Assembly: GCA_965657215.1 (NCBI GenBank)
Contig: CBFHNR010000001.1
Location: forward strand, 1-64,000
DNA from: JAHEJA01 sp965657215
GTDB lineage: Bacteria > Pseudomonadota > Alphaproteobacteria > Rhodobacterales > Rhodobacteraceae
Reading direction: 5' to 3'
Length of the DNA: 64,000 nucleotides
The translations under genes were made by a program, and so were the position numbers. Each line of letters begins with the position of its first letter. Position 1 is the first letter of the stretch. The notes under the pieces are model-generated. The model was not told where the DNA came from and searched no databases. It saw nothing but the letters and a program-made list of their open reading frames with translations. This document shows positions 16,447 to 26,284 of the stretch, piece after piece.

Positions 16447-17289
16447 ATGACATCGAACAGGGTTCGGGCAACGATTGTAGGCCTGCTGTTATCAACAGCA
16501 CTCGTGAGCGGTTGTGCAGAAAACAACAGCAACTTGATCCGTGATTTGGAAAACTACACGCCTGAGCAAATCTTTGAGCGGGGGGAATATGAATTATCCA
16601 CTCGTGACTATGAGCAAGGGGCCTATTATTTCTCGGAAATAGAACGGCTTTACCCCTATTCTGAATGGTCCAAGCGCGCGCTCATTATGCAGGCCTTTGC
16701 CCATCACCAAGAGACAAACTATGAGGCAAGCCGCGCCGCAGCCCAACGCTATATCGACTTTTTCCCAGCCGATCAGGACGCGGCCTATGCGCAATACCTC
16801 TTAGCGCTCAGCTATTATGATCAGATCGAAGATGTGGGCCGTGACCAAGGGGTTACGTTTCAAGCGCTGCAATCCTTGCGCGTTGTGATCGAACAATATC
16901 CAGACAGCGACTATGCGCCTTTGGCCGTTGCGCGTTTTGATCTGGCCTTTGATCACTTGGCCGCCAAAGAAATGGAAGTTGGTCGCTATTATCTGCGCCG
17001 CAAACATTACGGAGCGGCAATAAAGCGCTTTAGATCTGTGGTAGAAGATTACCAAACAACTTCGCATACGGCTGAGGCCTTGCATCGTTTGGTGGAATCC
17101 TACCTCTCTTTGGGTCTAACCCAAGAAGCCCAAGCCGCCGCCGCAATTTTGGGGCATAACTATCAAGCCTCAGAGTGGTACAAGTCCTCATATACGCTTT
17201 TGACAAAGCAAGGCTTGCAACCCACGGCCCTTGGCAATAACTGGTTGTCTCAGATTTACCGCCAAGTCCTCAAGGGCAAATGGCTCTGA
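16447..17289 (+). CDS. bamD: Outer membrane assembly lipoprotein BamD
   Basis: BamD is an essential lipoprotein of the beta-barrel assembly machine. The 280-residue precursor has a signal peptide with lipobox L-V-S-G-C (Cys near residue 23) and then five TPR-like repeats, starting with Y-T-P-E-Q-I-F-E-R-G-E-Y and including E-R-L-Y-P-Y-S-E-W. Length and order fit the family (older name ComL). AAGGG precedes ATG 16447. It is followed by recN after 21 bases, an order common in this group. Confidence 0.93.
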   Translation: MTSNRVRATIVGLLLSTALVSGCAENNSNLIRDLENYTPEQIFERGEYELSTRDYEQGAYYFSEIERLYPYSEWSKRALIMQAFAHHQETNYEASRAAAQRYIDFFPADQDAAYAQYLLALSYYDQIEDVGRDQGVTFQALQSLRVVIEQYPDSDYAPLAVARFDLAFDHLAAKEMEVGRYYLRRKHYGAAIKRFRSVVEDYQTTSHTAEALHRLVESYLSLGLTQEAQAAAAILGHNYQASEWYKSSYTLLTKQGLQPTALGNNWLSQIYRQVLKGKWL

Positions 17290-17310
17290 GGCGGAAAACA
17301 GAGGCTAGCA

Positions 17311-18963
17311 ATGCTACGTGGGCTTGATATCCGCGACATGTTGATCATTGACCATCTGGAATTGGATTTTCAGAGGGGATTGAATGTATTAACGGGTGAA
17401 ACGGGTGCAGGGAAATCCATTCTTTTGGACAGCCTTGGATTTGTCCTCGGTTGGCGGGGCCGTGCAGAATTGGTGCGCCAAGGCGCAGCCCAAGGCGAAG
17501 TAACCGCATGGTTCGAGCTATCAGCGGATCATCCGTCGCGTGCGGTCTTAGATGAGGCAGGTATCCCCGTTGAAGATGAGTTGATCCTACGACGCGTGAA
17601 TACCAAAGATGGCCGTAAAACCGCATGGATCAATGATCGCCGCGCCTCTGGTGAGGTGCTGCGCGCGGTATCAGAACATTTGGTGGAATTGCACGGTCAA
17701 CATGATGATCGCGGATTGTTGGATCCCAAAGGCCACCTTGCGCTCTTGGATCTCTTTGGCCGCTACGATGGCGAGCGCGATTATGTCTCCAAAGCGTGGA
17801 AGCAACTGGCGGAGATGAAACGCACTCTCGCCAAAGAAGAGGCGCTTCAGGCTGAATTGGCCGCAGAAGAAGAATTCCTACGCCACGCGGTTGATGAGCT
17901 CAGCACGCTCGATCCTCAACAAGGCGAAGAGGCTGAGCTGGATACGAAACGTCGCCTGATGCAGGGCGCGGAAAAAATCCGTGAAGACATCCGAAAAGCT
18001 GAACAAGCCCTATCGCGCGATGGGGCGGAGGGCATGATGTCGGATGCGTTGCGCTGGCTTGAAATGGCGTCTGACAAGGCAGAAGGCAAGCTGGATGATC
18101 CAATCAATGCTTTGTCGCGCGCTTTGGTCGAATTGCAAGAAGCGGCCTCAGGGGTGGAAAGCTGTCTTGAGGCATTGGCCTTTAACCCGCATGAATTAGA
18201 AGACACCGAAGAGCGGCTTTTTGCCATTCGCGGATTGGCGCGCAAACACAATGTTGCGCCTGATGAATTGGGATCATTCGCCGCCGATCTGGCCAAGCGG
18301 TTGTCGAAATTGGACCAAGGGTCCGACAAATTGTCCGAATTGCGCAATAACGTCTCCGCGATGGAGCAGATTTACCACGCAGCGGCGCAAAAATTGCGAG
18401 CCTCACGACAGGCGGCGGCAACGCGTTTAGATGCGGCAATGGCCTCTGAATTGGCGCCCTTGAAAATGGAACGCGCTGTGTTTGAAACACAGGTCTCGGA
18501 GGCGAGCCCAAGCGCGGATGGTATTGATAATGTGGCCTTTTTGGTCGCAACCAATCCCGGCGCGCCCTCTGGTCCATTGGCAAAAATTGCCTCTGGTGGG
18601 GAACTTAGTCGGTTCTTGCTCGCGCTTAAGGTCTGTCTCAGTGGCGAAGAGACCCATACCACAATGATCTTTGATGAAATTGATCGGGGTGTTGGTGGGG
18701 CAACAGCGGATGCCGTTGGGCGTCGTTTGGCGGAATTGGCCTCAGGAGCCCAAGTTTTGGTCGTGACCCATTCCCCACAAGTGGCGGCATTGGGGGATCA
18801 ACATTTCCAAGTGTCCAAACGCCAAACGGACGAAGCGACATTATCCACGGTTAAGGTTTTGGACCAAGAGGCCCGCATTGACGAAATCGCACGTATGATT
18901 TCAGGGGATGTGATCACTCCCGAGGCGCGCGCGGCGGCGCAGTCGCTATTGGCGGGAAAATAG
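17311..18963 (+). CDS. recN: DNA repair protein RecN
   Basis: RecN is an SMC-like ATPase that acts at double-strand breaks. The 550-residue protein has the Walker A motif G-E-T-G-A-G-K-S near residue 30, long coiled-coil arms (about 165-350), the ABC signature S-G-G-E-L-S-R near residue 430, and Walker B I-F-D-E-I-D-R-G near residue 452. It lies 21 bases after bamD. I found no alphaproteobacterial LexA-type site (GTTC-N7-GTTC) just upstream, so SOS control is not supported here. Confidence 0.95.
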   Translation: MLRGLDIRDMLIIDHLELDFQRGLNVLTGETGAGKSILLDSLGFVLGWRGRAELVRQGAAQGEVTAWFELSADHPSRAVLDEAGIPVEDELILRRVNTKDGRKTAWINDRRASGEVLRAVSEHLVELHGQHDDRGLLDPKGHLALLDLFGRYDGERDYVSKAWKQLAEMKRTLAKEEALQAELAAEEEFLRHAVDELSTLDPQQGEEAELDTKRRLMQGAEKIREDIRKAEQALSRDGAEGMMSDALRWLEMASDKAEGKLDDPINALSRALVELQEAASGVESCLEALAFNPHELEDTEERLFAIRGLARKHNVAPDELGSFAADLAKRLSKLDQGSDKLSELRNNVSAMEQIYHAAAQKLRASRQAAATRLDAAMASELAPLKMERAVFETQVSEASPSADGIDNVAFLVATNPGAPSGPLAKIASGGELSRFLLALKVCLSGEETHTTMIFDEIDRGVGGATADAVGRRLAELASGAQVLVVTHSPQVAALGDQHFQVSKRQTDEATLSTVKVLDQEARIDEIARMISGDVITPEARAAAQSLLAGK

Positions 18964-18964
18964 C

Positions 18965-20338
18965 CTAGTTCGATTTAATCACCTTACCGGGGTTCAGGAT
19001 GTTATTGGGATCAAGAGCGCGTTTGATCGTGCTCATTACGTCCCAAGCCGCCCCGTGTTCGCGCTCCATAAACTTGAGCTTGCCCATGCCAACACCATGC
19101 TCGCCTGTACAGGTTCCACCCATAGCGAGAGCGCGTTCCGCCATACGATCAGAAATGCGCTGAGCCTGTGATTTTTGAGCCTCATTCGTGTCATCAATCA
19201 ACAAAATTGCATGAAAATTTCCGTCCCCCACATGGCCCAAAATCGGACCCGTTATGTCGGAGGCTTCGATATCTTGGCGGGTCTCCTCGACGGCTTGGGC
19301 AAGGCTTGAGATTGGAACACAAATATCCGTCACAATTGCGCGCGCGCCCGGTCGAGAGGCCAGAATTGCATAATATCCGTTGTGGCGGAGTGTCCAGAGG
19401 GCGGTGCGGTCTTCGGTCTTGGCAGACCATTTGAAATCGCTGCCGCCGTGGTCGTGACATATCTCACCGAAGAGTTCAGCTTGGGCTTTGACGCTCACGT
19501 CATCGCCATGCAGCTCAAAGAGCAAATGCGGCGTCTCAGGCATATCAGCATCAGCATAGGCGTTAAAAGCGGCAACAGAGGCAGCATCCAAGAATTCCAA
19601 TCGCGCCATAGGGAGCGCCATTTGAATGGTGTGTGTGACCGCGTCCACGGCTTGCTCGATCGTGTCGAATGCGACAATGCCCGCGCTTATTGCCTCTGGA
19701 ATGGGATAGAGGCGCAGGGTGATCTCCGTTACGATCCCCAATGTCCCCTCTGAACCCACCAAGAGAGAGGTCAAATCATATCCCGCGGATGATTTTTTCG
19801 CGCGGCTTCCTGTGTCAATCGATGTGCCATCCGCAAGCACTGCGCGCAGCGCCATCACGTTGTCCTTCATCGTGCCATAGCGCACGGTCGTTGTGCCTGA
19901 GGCCCGCGTTGCGGTCATACCCCCAAGCGAGGCATTGGCCCCAGGATCAACAGGAAAAAAGAGCCCTGTGTCGCGTAAGGCTGTGTTCAAGTCTTGGCGT
20001 GTGATGCCTGGCTCAACTGTGACAGACATATCCTCTGCATTGAGTGAGAGGATGGTATTCATGCGCGAGAAATCCACAGTTAACCCGCCTTTGGGGGCGG
20101 CGGTATGCGCCTCAAGCGAGGTGCCCGTTCCCCACGCAATCACGGGAACGCCCGCGTCGTTGCACAGTTTCAAGAGAGATTGAACCTCTTGTTCGCTTTC
20201 CACATAAGCTATGGCATCGGGTGGCATTGGGGCAAAATGGCTTTCTGAGCGGCCATGTAAATCACGATCTGAGCGGGAGGTGACAAGCCGCGCGCCTAAA
20301 ATTGCACGAAATGCATCCAATGTATGATCGTTTATCAT
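18965..20338 (-). CDS. FAD-linked oxidase, D-lactate/glycolate dehydrogenase type
   Basis: The 457-residue protein is a VAO-type flavoenzyme of the GlcD/Dld group. The N-terminal PP-loop FAD domain has W-G-T-G-T-S-L-E near residue 69, V-D-P-G-A-N-A-S-L-G-G near residue 131 and L-L-V-G-S-E-G-T-L-G near residue 190; the C-terminal FAD-oxidase domain has G-H-V-G-D-G-N-F-H near residue 366 and G-E-H-G-V-G near residue 415. The closest named activity is D-lactate dehydrogenase (cytochrome), but glycolate or other 2-hydroxy acids are possible. It is convergent with recN, one base apart. Confidence 0.85.
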   Translation of the reverse strand: MINDHTLDAFRAILGARLVTSRSDRDLHGRSESHFAPMPPDAIAYVESEQEVQSLLKLCNDAGVPVIAWGTGTSLEAHTAAPKGGLTVDFSRMNTILSLNAEDMSVTVEPGITRQDLNTALRDTGLFFPVDPGANASLGGMTATRASGTTTVRYGTMKDNVMALRAVLADGTSIDTGSRAKKSSAGYDLTSLLVGSEGTLGIVTEITLRLYPIPEAISAGIVAFDTIEQAVDAVTHTIQMALPMARLEFLDAASVAAFNAYADADMPETPHLLFELHGDDVSVKAQAELFGEICHDHGGSDFKWSAKTEDRTALWTLRHNGYYAILASRPGARAIVTDICVPISSLAQAVEETRQDIEASDITGPILGHVGDGNFHAILLIDDTNEAQKSQAQRISDRMAERALAMGGTCTGEHGVGMGKLKFMEREHGAAWDVMSTIKRALDPNNILNPGKVIKSN

Positions 20339-20419
20339 TGCGAGCTCCTGTTAACCTGTGCAAACTTATAACGGCAAGGGTTTGAGAAAAAGCCAAAAAT
20401 CAAAGACAGGACATGCGCC

Positions 20420-22078
20420 ATGTCATGGATGCAGCAGATATATTCGCTAAAGGCTAAATTGGTCGATACGCTGCCGTTTCATGTGATCCGACTGGGCAAG
20501 CATGGGATGTTTTGGTGTGTCGCACTTTTGATCGGAATTGCGGCAGGCGCCGCTGCGGTCGGATTTCGCATTGTGATCGAAACATTGCAGAGTTTTCTCT
20601 ATGGAGCTGATGACTTAATGCGACTGCATTCTGTTGCAGAGTCGCTGAGTTGGTATTGGATTGTTCTTATTCCCACCATTGGCGGCTGCGTTGTCGGATT
20701 GATCTTTCACTTTTTGACACCAGACGGGCGCGTGCGATCCGTTGCGGATGTGATTGAGGCAACGGCGCTTCGTGACGGACGTGTGGAAATGAAAGAGGGC
20801 ATTGCCTCTGCGATTGCGTCTTGGATCACCTTGTCAACTGGGGGATCAACTGGCCGCGAGGGGCCAATGGTGCATATCGCGGGTATGTTGGCCTCAAAAG
20901 TCAGCGATTGGCTCAATGTCCATGGCATCACAGCGCGAGACCTCACAGGATGTGCGGTTGCTGCGGCCGTCTCGGCAAGCTTTAACGCGCCGATTGCAGG
21001 GGCCTTGTTCGCGCTTGAGGTGATCTTGCGCCATTTTGCGCTTCATGCCTTTGCGCCGATTGTTGTGGCCAGTGTTGCGGGCACTGTTGTCAACCGATTG
21101 GTCTTTGGCGATGTGACGGAATTTAATTTGCCGATGTCCTCAACATTAGAATTCTACGTTGAGCTGCCTGCGTTTTTGATGCTGGGGATCACCTGTGGAT
21201 TGGTTGCGGTTATCTTGATGAAGTCGATCTTCTTCGCCGATGATCTTGGAACGACGTTGCAGCAGAGGTTTCGCATTCCCCGATGGATGCGTCCCGCCTT
21301 TGCAGGGCTGTTGTTGGGCGCGATTGCGGTCTATTATCCTGTTATTATTGGGGTTGGCTATGAAACAACCTTTGCCGCGCTCAGTGGTCAGCTCTTGCTT
21401 CATGATGCAATCGTCTTTGCGATGATCAAAGTTGTGGCGGTCACGATCACGATGGCGGGGCGCATGGGGGGCGGTGTCTTTTCACCCTCGCTTATGGTGG
21501 GGGCCTTGACTGGGTTAAGCTTTGGTTTGATCGCGACGAGCCTCTTTCCTGAGGTCTCAGGTGGCGGTGCGCTCTATGCTTTGGCAGGAATGGGCGCTGT
21601 GGCGGCGGCGGTTCTCGGCGCGCCGATTTCCACGACCTTGATTGTGTTTGAAATGACGGGAGATTGGCAAACGGGCTTGGCCGTTATGGTTGCTGTGTCC
21701 CTGTCAACGGCCGTGGCCTCGCGGTTTGTCGATCGCAGCTTTTTCCTGACCCAGCTTGAGCGACGCAATATTCATCTGGCAGCTGGACCGCAGACCTATC
21801 TCTTGGCGGTGTTTAGCAATAAATCTGTGATGAAACCTCTTGAAACCATCGAAGACAAGCATTGGGACATGGTCGCAAAAGGGCTTTATGTGAGCGAACA
21901 AGGCACGCTTGAATCCTCAATCCCGATGTTTGAATCAACAGGGGCCGAGTTTGTCCCCGTTGTACGTCTCGGTGGCGAAGGTGAAACCGTAGAAATCACC
22001 GGACAATTATATTATCTAGATGCGTTAAAAGCCTATAACAAAGCCTTGGCCGCGACCGCCGCCGAAGAACATAGTTAA
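20420..22078 (+). CDS. ClC-family chloride channel or transporter
   Basis: The 552-residue membrane protein has about ten hydrophobic segments (residues 30-430) and a C-terminal soluble part resembling a degenerate CBS pair. The second selectivity motif is present (G-G-S-T-G-R-E-G-P near residue 147, whose Glu is the gating residue), as is the third (G-G-V-F-S-P near residue 351). Where the first motif (G-S-G-I-P) is expected the sequence reads R-V-R-S-V-A-D-V, so the usual anion-coordinating loop is altered. Whether it is a channel or a proton-coupled exchanger cannot be decided. Its stop overlaps that of the convergent DUF427 gene. Confidence 0.88.
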   Translation: MSWMQQIYSLKAKLVDTLPFHVIRLGKHGMFWCVALLIGIAAGAAAVGFRIVIETLQSFLYGADDLMRLHSVAESLSWYWIVLIPTIGGCVVGLIFHFLTPDGRVRSVADVIEATALRDGRVEMKEGIASAIASWITLSTGGSTGREGPMVHIAGMLASKVSDWLNVHGITARDLTGCAVAAAVSASFNAPIAGALFALEVILRHFALHAFAPIVVASVAGTVVNRLVFGDVTEFNLPMSSTLEFYVELPAFLMLGITCGLVAVILMKSIFFADDLGTTLQQRFRIPRWMRPAFAGLLLGAIAVYYPVIIGVGYETTFAALSGQLLLHDAIVFAMIKVVAVTITMAGRMGGGVFSPSLMVGALTGLSFGLIATSLFPEVSGGGALYALAGMGAVAAAVLGAPISTTLIVFEMTGDWQTGLAVMVAVSLSTAVASRFVDRSFFLTQLERRNIHLAAGPQTYLLAVFSNKSVMKPLETIEDKHWDMVAKGLYVSEQGTLESSIPMFESTGAEFVPVVRLGGEGETVEITGQLYYLDALKAYNKALAATAAEEHS

Positions 22079-22419
22079 AGCTGTTCTACGGCAACCAGGT
22101 CATTGTTGTAAAAGGCAATATGCCCTGCAATCGCGCTGACGGCGTCAAGTGGGCTTTCATAGCTCCAGCCTGCGTTTTCAATCACTTGGCTCTTGGTCAC
22201 GATGTTGAAATAGGTGGCATCCCCCTTATGCGGGCAAAAGGACGTGCGCTCGGCCTGATCCAAGAAGGCCATGGCAATATCGGACCGTGGGAAATAGATC
22301 ACGGCTGGATAATCGCCTTCGTTCAGCTCAAGCGCATTCTTGCTCTCGCCCAAGACCGCACCACCGGCGCGGACAACCCAGGTTCCCTGTGATTTCGTGA
22401 CTGAAATTTGTGTTGCCAT
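22075..22419 (-). CDS. DUF427 domain protein
   Basis: This 114-residue protein matches the DUF427 family, a small beta-rich domain of unknown activity, with V-I-Y-F-P-R-S-D-I-A-M-A, S-F-C-P-H-K-G-D-A-T-Y-F and A-W/G-W-S-Y-E-S-P-type motifs. I start at ATG 22419; the frame is open further upstream, but the family pattern begins at this Met. It lies 47 bases after the pepP stop on the same strand and may be cotranscribed with it. Confidence 0.85.
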   Translation of the reverse strand: MATQISVTKSQGTWVVRAGGAVLGESKNALELNEGDYPAVIYFPRSDIAMAFLDQAERTSFCPHKGDATYFNIVTKSQVIENAGWSYESPLDAVSAIAGHIAFYNNDLVAVEQL

Positions 22420-22466
22420 TATCGTGTTCTCGCGTGTTGGATGATGTCCATCTCTTGAAGAGATGG

Positions 22467-24260
22467 TTAAATCTGTTGCGTTGCTTTTTCTAACCATATC
22501 CGCGTTTCATCAGAAACACGAGTGTTCATCTTGTCGCGACAGGTGGCATGATAGGTATTGATCCAATCACGCTCATCTGAATTCAACATATCCGCGATAA
22601 TCATCCGCCGATCAATGGGAACATAGGTCAGCGTTTCAAAATCATAAAGGGCGGTTAGATTGGCGTCTTCGCTTAGCTCAGCCTCTTGCACGATGATCAG
22701 GTTTTCAATGCGGATCCCAAAGTGACCCTCTTTATAAAAGCCAGGTTCATTGGATAAAATCATCCCCTGTTCAAAGGGCACTTTGCTTATGCGCGACAAG
22801 CGTTGCGGACCTTCGTGAACACTCAGATAATGACCAACGCCATGACCCGTTCCATGGGCGAAATCCTGACCTGCAGCCCAGAGAGCCGCGCGGGCAAAGG
22901 CATCTAGATCGCAACCTGCAACGCCCTTTGGGAATTTGAGGCGCGATATGGCGATCATCCCCTTCAGCACGCGGGTAAAGGCGCGTTTGACTTCGTCTGA
23001 TTGATCCCCAATCGCGATTGTGCGCGTAATATCAGTGGTCCCATCAAGGTATTGTCCGCCGCTATCCACCAAGAGGACTTCGCCATTCTGGAGGGTGCGA
23101 TTGCTTTGCGTGGACACTCGATAATGGGGAAGTGCGGCATTCGGGCCGCTACCCACAATAGATTCAAAGCTGAGGTCGCGCAAAAGGCCTGTGGCCATAC
23201 GCATGCTTTCCAATTGCTTGGCCACGTCAATTTCAGTCAGCTCACCAATCGGCTGCGCATCAACCCATGCTAGAAATTCGCACATGACACCTGCATCACG
23301 CAGATGGCTTTCGCGCGCCTTGGCAAGCTCGGTTGGGTTTTTGCGCGCCTTTGGAATGGCACAGGGATCATGCCCCAAATCATAGGACGCGCCGTGTTTG
23401 TCCAACATATGAAGGATGGCCATCGGAACCGAGCCCGCATCAACCGAGACCGTTCCCGAGAGCTTGGAGAGGTGGTCCTCCAACGCGCTTGGATCATGCA
23501 GAGTAACGTCGGACCCAAAATGCGCACCAAGGGTCGTGAGCTTGTCCGAATGGGCAAAGAGATGCACCTTTGCTGCGGAATCGACCACCACAAAGCCATG
23601 TGCAACGGGATTATGCGCAACATCGCTGCCGCGTACATTCAAAAGCCAACAGAGGCTATCGGGCAATGTAATCACCACGGCAGATTGATTGTTCTCTCGT
23701 AGCTTTTGGGCAACCATCGCGCATTTATCTTGGTAGCTGACGCCCGCCAATTCCAATGGATAGGGTTCAATGGGTCCCATTGGCGGGGCTGGTTGATCCT
23801 CCCAAATCCGATCAATCATATTTTCACAGGGCTTGAGTCTTATCTTGCTCCCCGCAAGACCGCGTTTGATTGCATCAATCTCATTAGGCGTGTGGAGCCA
23901 TGGGTCAAAGCCAACCACTCCTTCGCCAAGCGCGTCTTTCAACCACTGCGCGGGCGAGGTCTCGGGCCAATGCACAGGGGTAAAGCAGGGGGCAACCTGC
24001 GCTTTGACTTGGACACGGTAGCGCCCGTCAATAAACACACCTGCCTCCGCCTCAAGCGCAATGCAAAACCCAGCCGAGCCCGTAAATCCCGTTAACCAGG
24101 CAAGGCGTTCATCATGAGGGGCAACATATTCGCCCTGATGCTTGTCCGCGCGTGGAACGATAAATCCATCGAGCTGATGACCGCGCAACTCTGCGCGCAA
24201 CTGATCAAGGCGTTTAGGTCCATGCTCAGGGCTGCTGGCTTGGTCAAAAGATTGAAACAT
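22467..24260 (-). CDS. pepP: Xaa-Pro aminopeptidase, M24B family
   Basis: The enzyme removes N-terminal residues preceding proline. The 597-residue form has two creatinase-like N-terminal domains followed by the pita-bread catalytic domain. Metal ligands are visible as V-D-S-G-G-Q-Y and D-G-T-T-D-I-T-R (two Asp near 405 and 415), G-T-G-H-G-V-G-H (His near 478), N-E-P-G-F-Y and I-R-I-E-N-L (two Glu near 512 and 526). The long form, like eukaryotic APP1, is common in alphaproteobacteria. The gene lies 17 bases downstream of cobT, same strand. Confidence 0.92.
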   Translation of the reverse strand: MFQSFDQASSPEHGPKRLDQLRAELRGHQLDGFIVPRADKHQGEYVAPHDERLAWLTGFTGSAGFCIALEAEAGVFIDGRYRVQVKAQVAPCFTPVHWPETSPAQWLKDALGEGVVGFDPWLHTPNEIDAIKRGLAGSKIRLKPCENMIDRIWEDQPAPPMGPIEPYPLELAGVSYQDKCAMVAQKLRENNQSAVVITLPDSLCWLLNVRGSDVAHNPVAHGFVVVDSAAKVHLFAHSDKLTTLGAHFGSDVTLHDPSALEDHLSKLSGTVSVDAGSVPMAILHMLDKHGASYDLGHDPCAIPKARKNPTELAKARESHLRDAGVMCEFLAWVDAQPIGELTEIDVAKQLESMRMATGLLRDLSFESIVGSGPNAALPHYRVSTQSNRTLQNGEVLLVDSGGQYLDGTTDITRTIAIGDQSDEVKRAFTRVLKGMIAISRLKFPKGVAGCDLDAFARAALWAAGQDFAHGTGHGVGHYLSVHEGPQRLSRISKVPFEQGMILSNEPGFYKEGHFGIRIENLIIVQEAELSEDANLTALYDFETLTYVPIDRRMIIADMLNSDERDWINTYHATCRDKMNTRVSDETRIWLEKATQQI

Positions 24261-24277
24261 GCGGCTACTCCAGTGGG

Positions 24278-26155
24278 TTAGCGTGATTTGTTAAGGCCCA
24301 TAACACGGGCGCGCGCTCGTGGATCCGTATCAAACAAAGAGGCGAGCTGCTCGGTCATCGCGCCGGCGAGCTGTTCCACATCGGTGATTGTTACCGCGCG
24401 CTCATAGTAACGGGTGACATCATGGCCAATACCGATGGCAAGCAATTCAACGGCTTTGCGTTTTTCCACCATAGAAATCACATCGCGCAAATGCTTTTCA
24501 AGGTAATTGGCTGGGTTAACAGACAACGTGCTGTCATCAACGGGCGCCCCGTCCGAAATCACCATCAGGATTTTGCGTTGCTCAGGACGATTGATCATCC
24601 GACGATGCGCCCATTCCAAGGCTTCGCCGTCGATGTTTTCTTTCAACAGGCCTTCTTTCATCATCAACCCAAGGTTCGGACGGGCGCGCCGCCATGGGCT
24701 ATCAGCCCCCTTATAAATGATATGGCGCAGATCGTTCAAACGACCGGGCTGTTGCGGGCGTCCTTCATTCAACCATTGCTCACGGCTTTGGCCGCCTTTC
24801 CACGCGCGCGTGGTAAAGCCAAGGATTTCAACTTTGACATTACACCGCTCCAACGTGCGCGCCAAAACATCGGCGCAAATCGCGGCAATTGAAATCGGGC
24901 GTCCGCGCATAGAGCCAGAGTTGTCCAACAGCAAGGTCACGACGGTATCGCGAAACTCGGTGTCTTTTTCCATCTTGAAACTCAGCGGTGTGGTCGGGTT
25001 TGCAACAACACGGGCCAAGCGACCTGCATCCAAGATACCTTCTTCGAGATCAAACAACCAGCTGCGGTTTTGTTGCGCCTGAAGCCTGCGTTGCAGTTTA
25101 TTCGCCAATCGGCTCACAGCGCCCTTGAGCGGCTCAAGCTGCTGATCCAAATAGGCGCGCAGCCGTTCCAATTCGATGGGTTCCGCCAAATCCTCGGCGC
25201 GAATTTCTTCGTCGTATTTGGTGTCAAAAACAACATAGTTCGGATCCGCATCTGAAATCGGCTGAGGGGCAGGCGGCTCCATGGGGGCATCCCCCTCAGG
25301 CAATTCCGTTTCCTCGGACATCTCATCCTCGGCTGTGTCATCCATAGACACTTGCGCTGAGGCGGCATCTTGCTGTTCTTCTTGGCTTTGCTCTGGGCTG
25401 GCGTCTGCGTCGTCTTGTTCGCTGTCGTCCTCGCCTGTGCTATCAGGGTCCTGTTCTTCTTCTTGATCCTGTTCACTTTGATCTTCTTGCTCATCATCTA
25501 GATCGTCTGGATCATCGCCCAATTGATCGCCGTAACCAAGATCACTAATGATTTTACGGGCGAATTTGGCAAAAGCCCCTTGATCCCCAAGCGTGTCTTG
25601 CAGCCCTTCTAAGGTGCCGCCTGCTTGATCCTCAATAAACCCGCGCCACAGGTCCATCACATTGCTCGCTGCAGGGGGAAGTGCGCGCCCCGTGGCCAAA
25701 TGACGGATCAAATAGCCCGCCGCTGTAGAAATAGGAACATCAGAGGCGCTTTTGGCTTCGCTGTAGCCGCGTTGATTGGCCTCTGATCCAATTTTAGCAT
25801 CAATATTTCCAGCGGTCCCTGGCATATCGCGCGCGCCCAAAGCCTCGCAGCGCGCCGTTTCCATCGCCTCATAGAGCTCGCGCGCCAAATTCCCCTGTGG
25901 GGCATATTTCGCATGTGTCGCGCCATCGTGATAGCGCCGATAAAGCGCCAAAGCATCCGCTGTGCCACGCGCAACCAACACTTCTTCTCGCGTCATACGA
26001 CGGCTCACCTGTGGCAGACGCATCGTGTCGCCCGACACACCAGAGGGATCCACAGTGTAGGTCACTGTCAACTCAGGGTCATTGGCCATGACCTTGGTGG
26101 CCTCAGCCAAGGCCTTTTTAAACGGATCTGCTGGGTTGTCTGCGTGTTTTACCAT
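24278..26155 (-). CDS. cobT: Aerobic cobaltochelatase subunit CobT
   Basis: CobT works with CobS and CobN to insert cobalt into hydrogenobyrinic acid a,c-diamide in aerobic B12 synthesis. The 625-residue protein has a helical N-terminal region, a highly acidic low-complexity stretch (about 215-300), and a C-terminal von Willebrand A domain with the metal site L-L-D-N-S-G-S-M near residue 410. I start at ATG 26155, which has GGAG six bases upstream; a GTG three codons earlier is less likely. cobS lies upstream on the same strand. CobN is not in this window. Confidence 0.95.
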   Translation of the reverse strand: MVKHADNPADPFKKALAEATKVMANDPELTVTYTVDPSGVSGDTMRLPQVSRRMTREEVLVARGTADALALYRRYHDGATHAKYAPQGNLARELYEAMETARCEALGARDMPGTAGNIDAKIGSEANQRGYSEAKSASDVPISTAAGYLIRHLATGRALPPAASNVMDLWRGFIEDQAGGTLEGLQDTLGDQGAFAKFARKIISDLGYGDQLGDDPDDLDDEQEDQSEQDQEEEQDPDSTGEDDSEQDDADASPEQSQEEQQDAASAQVSMDDTAEDEMSEETELPEGDAPMEPPAPQPISDADPNYVVFDTKYDEEIRAEDLAEPIELERLRAYLDQQLEPLKGAVSRLANKLQRRLQAQQNRSWLFDLEEGILDAGRLARVVANPTTPLSFKMEKDTEFRDTVVTLLLDNSGSMRGRPISIAAICADVLARTLERCNVKVEILGFTTRAWKGGQSREQWLNEGRPQQPGRLNDLRHIIYKGADSPWRRARPNLGLMMKEGLLKENIDGEALEWAHRRMINRPEQRKILMVISDGAPVDDSTLSVNPANYLEKHLRDVISMVEKRKAVELLAIGIGHDVTRYYERAVTITDVEQLAGAMTEQLASLFDTDPRARARVMGLNKSR

Positions 26156-26257
26156 GCTCTCCACTTTCGCAACGCCACCTCAAAAATCAAGCTTTGCTTC
26201 ACTTTTGCGAAACTACTCCCGCCGGAGGCATCGCCCCGCAAGGGGCCAAAATTCAGT

Positions 26258-26277
26258 GATGCGCCCTATGGCGCATC
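26258..26277 (-). other. Stem-loop between cobS and cobT
   Basis: GATGCGCC (26258-26265) and GGCGCATC (26270-26277) form a perfect 8-base stem with a four-base loop, just after the cobS stop. A second stem, GCCCC/GGGGC, lies at 26233-26246. Neither is followed by a U run in the direction of transcription, so they may stabilise or process the cobS-cobT message instead of ending it. Confidence 0.5.
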
Positions 26278-26284
26278 TCAATTA

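Noticed and set aside
17290..17310. SOS box before recN
   Set aside because: Neither this gap nor the preceding 60 bases contains GTTC-N7-GTTC.
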